The notes under the pieces: generated by a model
What the model saw: the letters and a program-made list of their open reading frames with translations, nothing else
What the model was told of the DNA's origin: nothing
Databases searched by the model: none
Shown: positions 17,546-26,240 of the stretch, in pieces
Position numbering within the stretch: position 1 is the first letter of the stretch
Layout: every line of letters starts with the position of its first letter
NCBI RefSeq assembly: GCF_000526995.1
Contig: NZ_AZUI01000001.1
Coordinates: forward strand, 1,364,001 to 1,428,000
Reading direction: 5' to 3'
DNA length: 64,000 nucleotides
Source of the DNA: Lacrimispora indolis DSM 755
GTDB lineage: Bacteria > Bacillota > Clostridia > Lachnospirales > Lachnospiraceae
Position numbers and translations under genes: made by a program

Positions 17546-18892
17546 CTACATTTCAATGACAGGAATGTCCAACAGGGCGCATACCTGCTTCATGGCATCC
17601 GCCACATCCTCCCACACAATGCTGTAATGGTGGGGGATCCCCTCTGCGATGATTCCTTCTATGACTTCCCTTACAGGGCGTTTCACCTTTATATTTGCCA
17701 TGATTCCTTTTGTATACCGGTCCAGGGGCACCGCCTCTCCTCTCATGAGAAACAGCTTATAGCCTCCGTCTATGTTGCAGAATCTTGCAATGGTCACTTC
17801 TCCGGGCTTTAAGGCTCCGTAAAACGCAGTGCCCTGCCCTGCCAGAGGATGATTTCTGATCTGGACCTGATAGTCCTGGTTGCATAAAGACGGAGCAGCG
17901 TTTCCGCAATGCCAGAAGGTGATCACATTTTCCTTTTCATCAATGTTGATTAAGTCAGTAATAAAGCTGGGCTTTCCCGTAAGATAGTATTCCGTCATCT
18001 GTGCCAGCTCCGCATCCACATCTCCCTCACAGCCGATGTTGATCCCCTCGTCTGCCAGCCGTCCAAGGACTGCACAGGGGGTTGCATGGAGATTTCCCAT
18101 TTCAGGCCAGCATTTAATAGCCGCAAAATCATATTTCTGATCTTTCATGACCTCCTTAAGAGCCAGATACAGCCTGGAATGGTTCTCCAAATGCCCCTTT
18201 GGGAGCTGGGTCGTATCGTATTGGGAGGACATATTCTCCATGTCCGCCTTCCAGCCCTCTTCAGAGAGCCCTTCCATCCGGTCAAACACCACCTTTAAAT
18301 CGGTTTCTTCGATCTTCACCCCAAAGGTCCTGCGGATCAGGCTTTCATCAAAGCTGCAGTTATAAAAGGCCGTAGGCCGGTATCCCAAAAGTCCCAGATT
18401 GGTGTGCCTTAAGGCTTTGACCACACCATAGGCCCTGATCAGATTTTTGACCTTTTCCGCTGCCCTTTCATCTTCCAGGCTTCCGTATACGGTATGATAG
18501 GAGGCCCCCAGCTTTCTGATTGCAGCCGCGTTCATGGTCATGGAACAGAGGGCATTGGAATAAAGCCTGTCATCCTTTTCAAATGGTACCTCATAGGGCG
18601 CCCATAAAATGATCGGCACCTTCACCATCTCCGCCAGATAGGAAGCCACATCATCTCCTGTAAACGCACCATAAACCAGAACAATTACATCCACATCCTG
18701 TTTCTTAAATTCCTCTGTAACCTGCTCTACTGTTTCCCGGCTGCAGCCTAAGACAGAAGCCCTTATGATCCGGGCCATAGGCAGGTTTTCGGCCAGCCAG
18801 TCCCCATATTCCCGGTTTCTCTGTTCCGGGACCTCCATGGGCCACCTGCCGGAATAGGTGGTGACAAACCCCGCATTTAGTTTTGTTTTCAT
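17546..18892 (-). CDS. L-fucose/L-arabinose isomerase-like protein
   Basis: A 448-residue member of the fucose/arabinose isomerase superfamily, shorter than E. coli FucI (591). Likely metal ligands are retained: Glu in KCWPEMG, Asp in CEGDVDAEL and His in FWHCGNA. The ATG at 18892 is used because GGAGGG lies just upstream; an in-frame ATG 11 codons earlier has no such site. Superfamily members interconvert aldoses and ketoses, and some act on sulfoquinovose, which is of interest beside two TauE/SafE permeases. Whether the substrate here is fucose, a sulfosugar or another hexose is open. Confidence 0.85.
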   Translation of the reverse strand: MKTKLNAGFVTTYSGRWPMEVPEQRNREYGDWLAENLPMARIIRASVLGCSRETVEQVTEEFKKQDVDVIVLVYGAFTGDDVASYLAEMVKVPIILWAPYEVPFEKDDRLYSNALCSMTMNAAAIRKLGASYHTVYGSLEDERAAEKVKNLIRAYGVVKALRHTNLGLLGYRPTAFYNCSFDESLIRRTFGVKIEETDLKVVFDRMEGLSEEGWKADMENMSSQYDTTQLPKGHLENHSRLYLALKEVMKDQKYDFAAIKCWPEMGNLHATPCAVLGRLADEGINIGCEGDVDAELAQMTEYYLTGKPSFITDLINIDEKENVITFWHCGNAAPSLCNQDYQVQIRNHPLAGQGTAFYGALKPGEVTIARFCNIDGGYKLFLMRGEAVPLDRYTKGIMANIKVKRPVREVIEGIIAEGIPHHYSIVWEDVADAMKQVCALLDIPVIEM

Positions 18893-18935
18893 CTTTACCC
18901 TCCAATACTCCGAAATATTGCACAATACTTTTCAA

Positions 18936-18953
18936 TGTAAACTCGTGTGTATA
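18936..18953 (-). promoter_or_regulatory. LacI-type operator candidate, site 3
   Basis: TGTAAACTCGTGTGTATA lies 43 bases before the isomerase-like start codon. It matches site 1 at 17 of 18 positions. Confidence 0.6.
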
Positions 18954-19014
18954 TTAGTTATTTACCATATTTCTAAACCTTTGTCAAGATACCCCTTCCT
19001 CTTTTTTATGTTTC

Positions 19015-19731
19015 TTACAGCACAGCCACAATTCCGGCTACTGCCATAAGCCCATAAACGCACATGCTCATGGTCTTACGGTCGATCCGCTCCACCAGCC
19101 TGCTGCCCCAGGTGCTTCCAACGAGGATCGCCACGATCCCAACACCCATATAGGGAATCAGATTCTTTGTCAGGAATCCATTGGAGATTCTGGCGATGAT
19201 GTTAAAAACCACCGTAATGGAAAAAAATGCGTTCAGCGTCCCTAAGTATTCCTCTTTTTTCTCCATGGCAGCCAGATAATAAAGGCTCATGGGCGGCCCG
19301 CTGATCCCAAAAAAACCACCGCATATTCCTGCCGCAAGCCCGCAGACCGCTCCCACGAAAGGAGAGTGCTTTACTCTTGCTTTTCCTGAAAAAAAGAAGA
19401 AGTAAAGGGACAGCCCTATGAGAAACAGGCCAAAGATCCCCTTCAGCTTCCTCCCGTCAAAATACGCAGACCAGTGGATGGCAGCTGTGCTGGCCGCCAG
19501 ATAAATTCCGGCCGGAAGGAGAATGGGTTTTAGCCTTACTGACTTCCGATACCTCCAGAACATGGAAAAGGACAGCACCATGGTGATTACGTCACTTAAG
19601 GCAGGAGCCGCATTCATGGACAGGATGAGCGGAAGAAAAATCATGATAATGATCGCCCCTCCAAAGCCTGTGACAGCCTGGGCAAAACCTCCCAGCAAAG
19701 CTGACAGGGCCACAACAAATATTCGTTCCAT
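19015..19731 (-). CDS. TauE/SafE-family permease (second)
   Basis: A 238-residue membrane protein of the TauE/SafE (DUF81) family with about seven hydrophobic segments and the repeated Gly-rich GGFFGISGPP region. Characterised relatives export sulfite, sulfoacetate or sulfolactate, or move other sulfur-containing anions. It has the ribosome binding site AAAGGAG. It lies between another TauE/SafE gene and the isomerase-like gene. Export of the sulfur product of the pathway is the simplest role, but no member is known to me to export sulfate released by a sulfatase. Confidence 0.85.
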   Translation of the reverse strand: MERIFVVALSALLGGFAQAVTGFGGAIIIMIFLPLILSMNAAPALSDVITMVLSFSMFWRYRKSVRLKPILLPAGIYLAASTAAIHWSAYFDGRKLKGIFGLFLIGLSLYFFFFSGKARVKHSPFVGAVCGLAAGICGGFFGISGPPMSLYYLAAMEKKEEYLGTLNAFFSITVVFNIIARISNGFLTKNLIPYMGVGIVAILVGSTWGSRLVERIDRKTMSMCVYGLMAVAGIVAVL

Positions 19732-19828
19732 CAGATCTCCTTTCCTGATAACAGATTCGTATGTTCACTTGGCTGGTTGTCCGCATAAAAAGAGCTGAAA
19801 CGGATCCTATCCGCAACAGCCCCGCGGC

Positions 19829-20623
19829 TTACATAAACTGATAAATGTTATACAGATTGATTCCAATGATGATCACCATCAAAACCAGGAACAGCTTATC
19901 CACTACCCTCTCATGGATCCTTTTGTTAACAGCCCGGCCGGTTACCCCGCCTAAGATCCCTCCAGCCACCATAAGCACCAGAAGTCCCATGGAAAATTCC
20001 GGAACCGTTCCGGTCATGAGAGAATTCAGAATCCCTGTAATCTGAGAAAACAGGATGATGTACAGGGAATTCTGAGCAGCCGTTTTCGTATCCATGGAAA
20101 AAAAGTAAAACAGCACCACCAGGTTGATGGGGCCTCCTCCGATTCCCAGAAATGAGGAAAATATCCCCAGCACCAGTCCGATCACCACGCAGATCACAGG
20201 CTGTGTCACATGATGTGTGTGAATCCTGTCCTTTTTTATGGTATAGATCAGCGTTCCGAGAGTGATCACCAGAAGGCAGGCCGCCTGGACCGCTCCCACC
20301 GTATCCTTGTCTGCAAACAGGGAAGAAACAGCCTGGAACATGGACTTTCCCGCAACTCCGCCCAGAGCCGCCCCTATGGCAAGAGGAGTCCCTGTCTTCA
20401 TATCCACCAGGGATTCTCCGCTCATTTTTCCCTTGATCACAGAATAACAGGTCATGGCAAGCACGGTACAGCCCGACAGAAAACTTATGGCGGATACGCT
20501 GAGCACTCCAAATGCGTCCAGGGTAGGCTTAATGATGACACCTCCTCCGATTCCGCAGATGGCCCCTGCAACGGAGGCACCAAAGCTGATCAACAGAAAC
20601 AATATGTACAAATAACCGCTCAT
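19829..20623 (-). CDS. TauE/SafE-family permease (first)
   Basis: A 264-residue TauE/SafE permease with about eight hydrophobic segments. The two pseudo-repeats are marked by GAICGIGGGVIIKP near the N-terminus and SSFLGIGGGPINL in the second half. It starts 25 bases after nagA, so the two are probably co-transcribed. A tandem pair of such permeases may form a heteromer or handle two different anions. Confidence 0.88.
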   Translation of the reverse strand: MSGYLYILFLLISFGASVAGAICGIGGGVIIKPTLDAFGVLSVSAISFLSGCTVLAMTCYSVIKGKMSGESLVDMKTGTPLAIGAALGGVAGKSMFQAVSSLFADKDTVGAVQAACLLVITLGTLIYTIKKDRIHTHHVTQPVICVVIGLVLGIFSSFLGIGGGPINLVVLFYFFSMDTKTAAQNSLYIILFSQITGILNSLMTGTVPEFSMGLLVLMVAGGILGGVTGRAVNKRIHERVVDKLFLVLMVIIIGINLYNIYQFM

Positions 20624-20648
20624 TTTTTCAAGTCCCTTCTAGCCCGCA

Positions 20649-21794
20649 TCAGCGGCATTCTCTTCCCCGTACAATCGTCTTTAAAACACAACAGTCCTCA
20701 TCAAGCACCACCAGGTTCGCTTCCTTTCCTGCCTCAATGGACCCCATCCTGTCATAAACGCCCAGCAGCTTCGCCGGATTTTCCGAAAAAAGCCGGAGAA
20801 CTTCCTTAAGAGGTCTTCCCGTATACTCCTGAATATTCTTTAAGGCTCTTCCCATGGTCAGCGTGCTTCCCGCACGGCTTCCGCCAAAAGCCAGTCTGGC
20901 ATCCCCATGCTCCACCACCACATCATTCACTCCCAGCTTATAATTCCCATCAGGAAGCCCTGCTGCCATGATGGAATCCGTAACCGCCACCACCCGGTCC
21001 AGGCCCTTGGTCTTGATGATCAGCCGTACCGTTCCTGGATGGAGATGAAGGCCGTCACAGATGATCTCGCAGAACACATCGTCAGACTCCAGCACAGCGC
21101 CCCAGATGGCCGGGAAATGCTGGTGCAGTAGCTTCATGGCGTTTCCCGTATGGGTAGCCCCTCTGGCTCCTGCTTTAATGGCTTCATTGGCCGTATGGTA
21201 ATCAGCACCCGAATGGCCGATGGCCACCTGGATCCCAAGGCTTTTTAATTCCGGGATCATGGCAATATTTCCCTCCACCTCCGGCGACAATGTGATATAT
21301 TTAATGTCCCCCTCCGCCGCCTTCTGGTATTCCTTTATAAGCTCTAAGTCCCCATTCCTAAGCAGATGCTCCGGCATAGCTCCCTTATATTCCGGAGAAA
21401 GGAATGGGCCTTCCAGATGGATTCCCAAAAGCTCTGCTCCTTTATGCTCCCGGGTCTTCCATTTCTTATACTCTTCTATACACCAAAGGGTCTGCTCCCT
21501 GGTATCCGTAAGCACTGATCCCAGCCATGCAGTGGTTCCCTGGGCAGCAAAAAAACGGCAGATCGTTTCATAATCCTCTGCCGTTGCCGTGTTTACATCG
21601 ACTCCTGCGGCCCCATGGGTGTGGATATCAATAAATCCCGGAACTACCGGCTTTCCTTCCAGATCATAAACAACGGCACCCTCTTCTCCCTGAATTTTCC
21701 CTGTCTCCAGTATCATTCCATTCCCGGCCAGTAAGTCCCCCAAGGCAAAGCTGCCGTTCTGATAAAACCGTCCGTTTTTAAATAACGTTTTCAT
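20649..21794 (-). CDS. nagA: N-acetylglucosamine-6-phosphate deacetylase
   Basis: A 381-residue amidohydrolase that removes acetate from N-acetylglucosamine 6-phosphate or the galactosamine analogue. Metal and catalytic motifs are His58-x-His60 (IDIHTHG), Glu in HLEGPFLSP, His in AIGHSGA and GATHTGNAM, and the catalytic Asp in AVTDSIMAAG. The ATG at 21794 lies 7 bases after GGAG; a TTG precedes it by one codon. Its presence argues that the sugar handled by the island is N-acetylated. Strict GlcNAc versus GalNAc specificity cannot be told. Confidence 0.9.
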   Translation of the reverse strand: MKTLFKNGRFYQNGSFALGDLLAGNGMILETGKIQGEEGAVVYDLEGKPVVPGFIDIHTHGAAGVDVNTATAEDYETICRFFAAQGTTAWLGSVLTDTREQTLWCIEEYKKWKTREHKGAELLGIHLEGPFLSPEYKGAMPEHLLRNGDLELIKEYQKAAEGDIKYITLSPEVEGNIAMIPELKSLGIQVAIGHSGADYHTANEAIKAGARGATHTGNAMKLLHQHFPAIWGAVLESDDVFCEIICDGLHLHPGTVRLIIKTKGLDRVVAVTDSIMAAGLPDGNYKLGVNDVVVEHGDARLAFGGSRAGSTLTMGRALKNIQEYTGRPLKEVLRLFSENPAKLLGVYDRMGSIEAGKEANLVVLDEDCCVLKTIVRGRECR

Positions 21795-21885
21795 CAAACT
21801 TCTCCTTTCCCCTTTCTAAGACCGCCGTCTTTTTCGCGTTTTATGCTTTCATCATATCATAATTTCTGCAAAGATTCCATTCTAT

Positions 21886-22569
21886 TTAACCAAACGTTTG
21901 CTCCTCAAATAAATGGGATAAGTTTAATTCCCTGATAATGGAAACAATCTCCTTTGATCTGCTGCAGCCGAATTTTCGCAAAAGGCTTTTTATCTGGGTT
22001 TTGACGGTTATGATCTCCACACAGCGGATCCCCGCAATTTCCTTTATCTTCCTGTCCTCCAAAAGAAGCTTCACCAGCTCCCGCTCCGCGGCGGTCAGCT
22101 GGGAAACGTTATTAATAAAATACAGCAGGCTCCGCTCAGAACGCTGAAGCCGTTTGTATTCGTTCATAATGGTTTTCTGTATTCTCGCTTCCATTACAGG
22201 CTTTCCCATATGAGCATTTTTTACATGCTCTATTACATGTTCGATTGCCCCTCCCTTCACAACATAATCCACGGCCCCGGTTCCCATGGCCGTAATGATG
22301 ATCTCCTCGGTCTCGTGTACGGTCAGATAAATGATCTTCTGATCATGTTTTACATCCCGGATGCGTTCGGCTGCCAGTATCCCGGCGTTCATGGTTTCCA
22401 TCTCAATGTCCATCAAAATCACATCTGCATCCAGCTCCAGGGCCATTTCCACGATTTCCTTTCCGGTGGAAGCGCAGCCGATCACCTTTATCTCCCCATC
22501 CCTCTCCAGCTGCTTTTTTAAATCATCACAAAGTATGGTAAAATCCTCTGCGATCAGCACCTTTATCAT
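21886..22569 (-). CDS. NarL/LuxR-family response regulator
   Basis: A 227-residue response regulator. The receiver domain (1-120) has the acidic pocket Glu8-Asp9 and the phospho-acceptor Asp54 in LMDIEM. The C-terminal LuxR-type helix-turn-helix covers about residues 155-215 (LTAAERELVKLLLE...). Its start overlaps the end of the sensor kinase gene by four bases (ATGA), so the pair is co-translated. Likely targets are the adjacent transporter or deacetylase genes. Confidence 0.92.
   Translation of the reverse strand: MIKVLIAEDFTILCDDLKKQLERDGEIKVIGCASTGKEIVEMALELDADVILMDIEMETMNAGILAAERIRDVKHDQKIIYLTVHETEEIIITAMGTGAVDYVVKGGAIEHVIEHVKNAHMGKPVMEARIQKTIMNEYKRLQRSERSLLYFINNVSQLTAAERELVKLLLEDRKIKEIAGIRCVEIITVKTQIKSLLRKFGCSRSKEIVSIIRELNLSHLFEEQTFG
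21891..21900. promoter_or_regulatory. Palindrome resembling the 32977 LacI operator
   Basis: CAAACGTTTG is a perfect 10-bp palindrome at the end of the response-regulator gene, about 100 bases before nagA. In a 16-base comparison it matches the operator at 32977 at 12 positions. It could let the LacI protein encoded at 33062 control nagA. It also codes for the C-terminal residues of the response regulator, so chance is possible. Confidence 0.35.
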
Positions 22570-24089
22570 CCTATTCCCCTTCCATATTCATCCTGGCTTT
22601 TGCATTTGGGTATGGCAACAAAAAAGGTTGTCCCCTCTCCCTCTGCACTTTCCAGTTTCAGCATTCCAAAATGGTTCTTAACGATCTGTCTCACATAATA
22701 CAGCCCCAGGCCCCAGTTATTATTGGTATTCTTGCTGGTATAAAAGGGATCAAATATCTTTTTCTGGACCTGCCTGGACATCCCTCTTCCGTTATCCCTG
22801 ATCTCAAAAGTCACATACAGCCGCTCATGATGCACCTTTATGCTTAAGCGCCTTTCCTGCCTGCCGGATTCCAGAATGCTTTCATACCCATTGATTGCCA
22901 GGTTATAAAGGGCTTCGCTTAAATGAACGGCGTCTGCCAGGACCAGGGTTTTGGCCTCAATGGCCGTTTCTACCGCTGCATCCGGATATTTCTCATGAAA
23001 GCGTTCCAGAACCCTGCGGACCACCTCCGACGTTTCCGTTGGCACCAGGGTCATGTAGCTGGACTTAATGCTCTTATATAATTCCTCCATCCGGTTTATC
23101 ATATTCTGGTTAATGGTTTCAAGCATATGGGAATATTCCAGAAGCTTCCCCTTATCAGGGTCAGACTTTTCAAGCTCTTCCCTGATCCGTTCCTGAAGGA
23201 CCCGGTTGGACAGCAGCTGGTTTTTCATGCCATGAACAAATACGGAAAGGCCCTTGCTGGCCATGTCCATCTTCTTCTGGATGATCACATCCCCTCTGGT
23301 CTCCTCATGTTCCATGACAGAATAGGATTTAAGGCTTAAGAATCCCAGAATTCCAAACAGTGTGGTGAACACCGACAGAATCATCCACCGGCTGACGGCT
23401 CCGCTTGCCGTTGTGGAATAAAGAAGCCCTCCAAAACGCATATACTCTGCGGAATACATCTGATATACCTGGATGGGATCCTGACGGAAATAAAAGCAGT
23501 ACATGATCCCCATGCAGATCAAAAACACCATAATATAGCGGAACTGCCTTTTGCAGTAGGGAATGGTAATGCTTTTGTACTCATGAAGCAGCAGCCACAA
23601 AGCCGCCGCAAGGTAACAGGCGATCCATAAAATCGTAAAATTGATGGCCAGAAACTGCAGCCATTTCCCCCATTTTATCAGCCCCAAAAACAGGGAGGGA
23701 TAGTAGAGGACCAAGGTCAGACAGGGCAGGACCATGATTAAAATATGCCGGGATTTGCTCCGAAGAATCCAGGGTATCATGGAATAATCAAAGGCCAGCA
23801 TAAGCAGAAACCCGGGAAACAGGGTTCTTCCCATGGCGATCATATATCCCAGCTTCTTTAAGGGAAAAACCATGTAGGACAGCTTCCTTTGTATCCTGAG
23901 ATCGAAAAAAAGGAAAAACTTCTGCCCTGTCTGCAGCCCTCCTGTCTTTGATAAGTAAATGATAATCCCGATAAACATGCAGACAAAGCTGACGCAAAGC
24001 CCCAGCATCAGCCTGGTCTGTTTGTCTCTTCTAAGGAAAAAAATCGCTATAGAGGAGGATAAAATAAAAAACAGAACAACAAACAGCAT
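22566..24089 (-). CDS. Membrane sensor histidine kinase
   Basis: A 507-residue sensor. The first 250 residues hold about seven hydrophobic segments without a recognised extracellular domain. The kinase core begins near residue 290 with the H-box FVHGMKNQLLS. It is followed by the N-box (ALYNLAINGYESI), DNGRGM (G1) and WGLGLYYV (G2) of the HATPase domain, which ends near 495. The polytopic N-terminus suggests sensing of a membrane or transporter state. It lies directly downstream of the taurine/nitrate-type ABC genes and may sense the same ligand. Confidence 0.9.
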   Translation of the reverse strand: MLFVVLFFILSSSIAIFFLRRDKQTRLMLGLCVSFVCMFIGIIIYLSKTGGLQTGQKFFLFFDLRIQRKLSYMVFPLKKLGYMIAMGRTLFPGFLLMLAFDYSMIPWILRSKSRHILIMVLPCLTLVLYYPSLFLGLIKWGKWLQFLAINFTILWIACYLAAALWLLLHEYKSITIPYCKRQFRYIMVFLICMGIMYCFYFRQDPIQVYQMYSAEYMRFGGLLYSTTASGAVSRWMILSVFTTLFGILGFLSLKSYSVMEHEETRGDVIIQKKMDMASKGLSVFVHGMKNQLLSNRVLQERIREELEKSDPDKGKLLEYSHMLETINQNMINRMEELYKSIKSSYMTLVPTETSEVVRRVLERFHEKYPDAAVETAIEAKTLVLADAVHLSEALYNLAINGYESILESGRQERRLSIKVHHERLYVTFEIRDNGRGMSRQVQKKIFDPFYTSKNTNNNWGLGLYYVRQIVKNHFGMLKLESAEGEGTTFFVAIPKCKSQDEYGRGIG

Positions 24090-24110
24090 GATTTCACCCC
24101 GTATCGTTCG

Positions 24111-24150
24111 TCAAGCGGATATTCGCACTCCGCTTCGCTACTTGCTCATA
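24111..24150. repeat. Dispersed hairpin element, copy C
   Basis: AAGCGGA (24113-24119) and TCCGCTT (24129-24135) form a perfect 7-bp stem around a 9-base loop, followed by CGCTACTTGCTCATAA. It is one of the best-preserved copies. Confidence 0.7.
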
Positions 24151-24158
24151 ACCGAATA

Positions 24159-24262
24159 GCAGCTATCGCTGCCTGTCAGGTGGAGCTTGTACTCCACCTG
24201 ACACAAGCAAGTCCCCACACACCACTTAATGCTTTCCGCATTTGAAGTGGGGGACTTACTTG
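24159..24262. repeat. Cluster of three hairpins, IS200/IS605-derived element suspected
   Basis: Three consecutive hairpins fill 104 bases. The first is GCAGC/GCTGC (24159-24172). The second is a perfect 12-bp stem TGTCAGGTGGAG/CTCCACCTGACA with a 6-base loop (24174-24203). The third is a long imperfect stem joining CAAGCAAGTCCCC with GGGGGACTTACTTG (24204-24262). Subterminal imperfect hairpins of this kind mark IS200/IS605 ends and their small non-autonomous relatives. No transposase gene is present. The 24090-24341 gap otherwise holds only hairpin repeat C and the stem at 24285. Confidence 0.5.
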
Positions 24263-24284
24263 ATCCGGTTAAATTTTAAGTGCC

Positions 24285-24326
24285 GTAAATGGAGGTGCCC
24301 TGTTATTTACAGATACCTCCATTTAC
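24285..24326 (-). terminator. Stem-loop after the ABC binding-protein gene
   Basis: GTAAATGGAGGT (24285-24296) pairs perfectly with ACCTCCATTTAC (24315-24326), directly downstream of the minus-strand gene that ends at 24342. The T-run on that strand is weak, so it may protect the 3' end and only partly terminate. Confidence 0.5.
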
Positions 24327-24341
24327 AATCACCCATATGTT

Positions 24342-25436
24342 TTATTTGTGGTTTTCATCATATGCTTCCTGCATGATGTCAAAGAGAACATACTTGTTTA
24401 CATCTACCGGCTGCTCCAGACGGCCTGCGTCTAAGAATACTTTCTGCTGGTTCTCATAATAGGCTTTGATGGTCCCATCCGACAGAGCTTTTCCCATAAA
24501 TTCTCCTGTCAGCCAGTTTCCTTCTTCCGTGCCTGCCAGCATGACGGCCTCATCAACCTCACACTGCTTTGCAACCAACTTTGCAACCTCATCAATATTC
24601 TCTGCCCGGTAATCCCCGGCTTTTTGAAGGGCCCTTGCAAAGCGCACCAGAACATCATGGTTGGAATCAGCAAATTTCTGTGTGGTAATAAAACTCGACG
24701 GGAATGTGACCTGGTCTAGAAAATCCTGGTTATTTGCCAGCATGACTCCGTTGTCTCCAAGGGCTTTCATAATGGTTCCGGTTCCAGGTGACCAGGTGGC
24801 GCATGCATCCACATTGCCGCTGATCACGGCAGATACGGTGCCGTTGGCATCCATTTCCACCAGTTCCACGTCATCCGTTGTCATTCCCTTAGACTTAAGA
24901 GCCAGGTTCAAAATGATTTCCGCAGAGGTTCCGCTGGTAACGGCCACCTTTTTGCCCTTTAAATCTTCAATGGTGTTAACCCCTTTTGTCTTATTGCCGA
25001 TGACAGCATCAGCAAGGCTGGTACAGTCGATCTGGAAAATCACCGCTTCCCCCGATGCGCAGAGAGCATGTGCCCCGTGTCCGATCTGGGATATATCAAT
25101 ATCCCCGGAAGCCATTGCCGCGATTTCGGCAGGGCCACCCTGGAATTCCACCATCTCCACTTCCAGCCCCATTTCCTTAAAATAGCCTTTTTCCTTTGCC
25201 GTAACAGCCAGAGAGGCGCTTCCCATGTTGGGCATATAAGCGACCCGGAGCTTTGCGGTCTCAAAAGCTTTTGTTTCCTCTGCCTTAGTTTCCTCTGCTT
25301 TTGTCTCCTCCGCTTTCGTCTCTTCTGTCTTTGTCTCCGCTGCCGTTGTTGCAGGAGTCTGTGCCCCGCCTGAGCATGCGGTCAGAGCTGCTGCTGCAAT
25401 TACCATCCCCATGAGTAACGAAATCCTTTTCTTCAT
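24342..25436 (-). CDS. Taurine/nitrate-type ABC substrate-binding lipoprotein (SsuA/TauA family)
   Basis: A 364-residue periplasmic-binding-like protein of the NMT1/SsuA/TauA type. Its lipobox is LTAC with Cys21. The linker contains the pentapeptide EETKA repeated in tandem (residues about 38-58), encoded by 15-bp DNA repeats near 25264-25330. The binding domain starts around residue 62 (KLRVAYMPN). Family ligands include sulfonates, nitrate, cyanate and pyrimidine precursors. Within the island a sulfonate or another small anion is plausible, but the ligand is unproven. Confidence 0.9.
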   Translation of the reverse strand: MKKRISLLMGMVIAAAALTACSGGAQTPATTAAETKTEETKAEETKAEETKAEETKAFETAKLRVAYMPNMGSASLAVTAKEKGYFKEMGLEVEMVEFQGGPAEIAAMASGDIDISQIGHGAHALCASGEAVIFQIDCTSLADAVIGNKTKGVNTIEDLKGKKVAVTSGTSAEIILNLALKSKGMTTDDVELVEMDANGTVSAVISGNVDACATWSPGTGTIMKALGDNGVMLANNQDFLDQVTFPSSFITTQKFADSNHDVLVRFARALQKAGDYRAENIDEVAKLVAKQCEVDEAVMLAGTEEGNWLTGEFMGKALSDGTIKAYYENQQKVFLDAGRLEQPVDVNKYVLFDIMQEAYDENHK

Positions 25437-25448
25437 TCCTTTCTCCTC

Positions 25449-26240
25449 CTATTTCCTGATCTCCAGATATTCCTGATACACCTGGGACCATATATAATTT
25501 TTTAACTCCAAAAATTCCGGAGTCATCTTTGTTTCCTGGGTCCTTGGATATGGGATCCCAATCTCCACGATCTCTTTAATGCGCCCGGGCCTGGCACTCA
25601 TAATGATAACCTTTTGGGCCAGAATAATGGCTTCGTCCACATCATGAGTGATAAAAAAGCAGGTTTTCCGCTCTTTCTGCCAGGTGGATAAAAGTTCCGT
25701 CTGAAGCTGGGTTCTGGTTTGGGCATCCAAGGCACCAAATGGCTCGTCCAAAAGAAGTACCTGGGGATTTACCGCATAGGCCCTGGCTATGGCGACCCTC
25801 TGCTTCATGCCGCCGGACAGTTCCTTGGGATAAGCTCCTGCAAACGGCTCTAAATCCACCATTCTTAAATATTTCATGGCTTCTTCCCTGGCCTGCTCTC
25901 CCTTGATCCCCTTAAGCGCTAAGCCGAATTCCACATTTTTAAGCACTGTGAGCCATGGAAATAAGGCGTATTGCTGGAACACCACCCCCCGCTCCGGCCC
26001 CGGGCCCTCCACTGCTTTGCCGTCCACGGATACGCTTCCAGACGTTGGTTCCAAAAGTCCGGCTATGATGTTTAGCAGAGTCGACTTACCACAGCCTGAC
26101 GGACCTACCACACAGATGAATTCATTTTCCTTTATGTCAAGGCTGACCCCGTTTAAAGCCGTCATCTCTCCCTTGCGGGCACTATATGTTTTTACCACTT
26201 GATCGATTTTTACTTTTACTGCTGCATTGTCTCCTGCCAT
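25449..26240 (-). CDS. Taurine/nitrate-type ABC transporter ATPase (SsuB/TauB family)
   Basis: A 263-residue nucleotide-binding subunit. It has Walker A GPSGCGKST (residues about 44-52), the Q-loop in FQQYALFPW, the signature LSGGMKQR, Walker B LLLDEP and the switch His in ITHD. The C-terminal RPGRIKE segment is typical of the SsuB/TauB group. Its start overlaps the end of the permease gene by 25 bases. It is the only complete ABC ATPase gene in the window. Confidence 0.93.
   Translation of the reverse strand: MAGDNAAVKVKIDQVVKTYSARKGEMTALNGVSLDIKENEFICVVGPSGCGKSTLLNIIAGLLEPTSGSVSVDGKAVEGPGPERGVVFQQYALFPWLTVLKNVEFGLALKGIKGEQAREEAMKYLRMVDLEPFAGAYPKELSGGMKQRVAIARAYAVNPQVLLLDEPFGALDAQTRTQLQTELLSTWQKERKTCFFITHDVDEAIILAQKVIIMSARPGRIKEIVEIGIPYPRTQETKMTPEFLELKNYIWSQVYQEYLEIRK

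Noticed and set aside
19750..19767. Fourth LacI-type operator before the second TauE/SafE gene
   Set aside because: Only about 11 of 18 positions match the three good sites, so it is mentioned in the findings but not listed as a feature.
20210..20809. 199-codon plus-strand open frame
   Set aside because: It is antisense across the TauE/SafE gene and the end of nagA; the composition is typical of a shadow frame.
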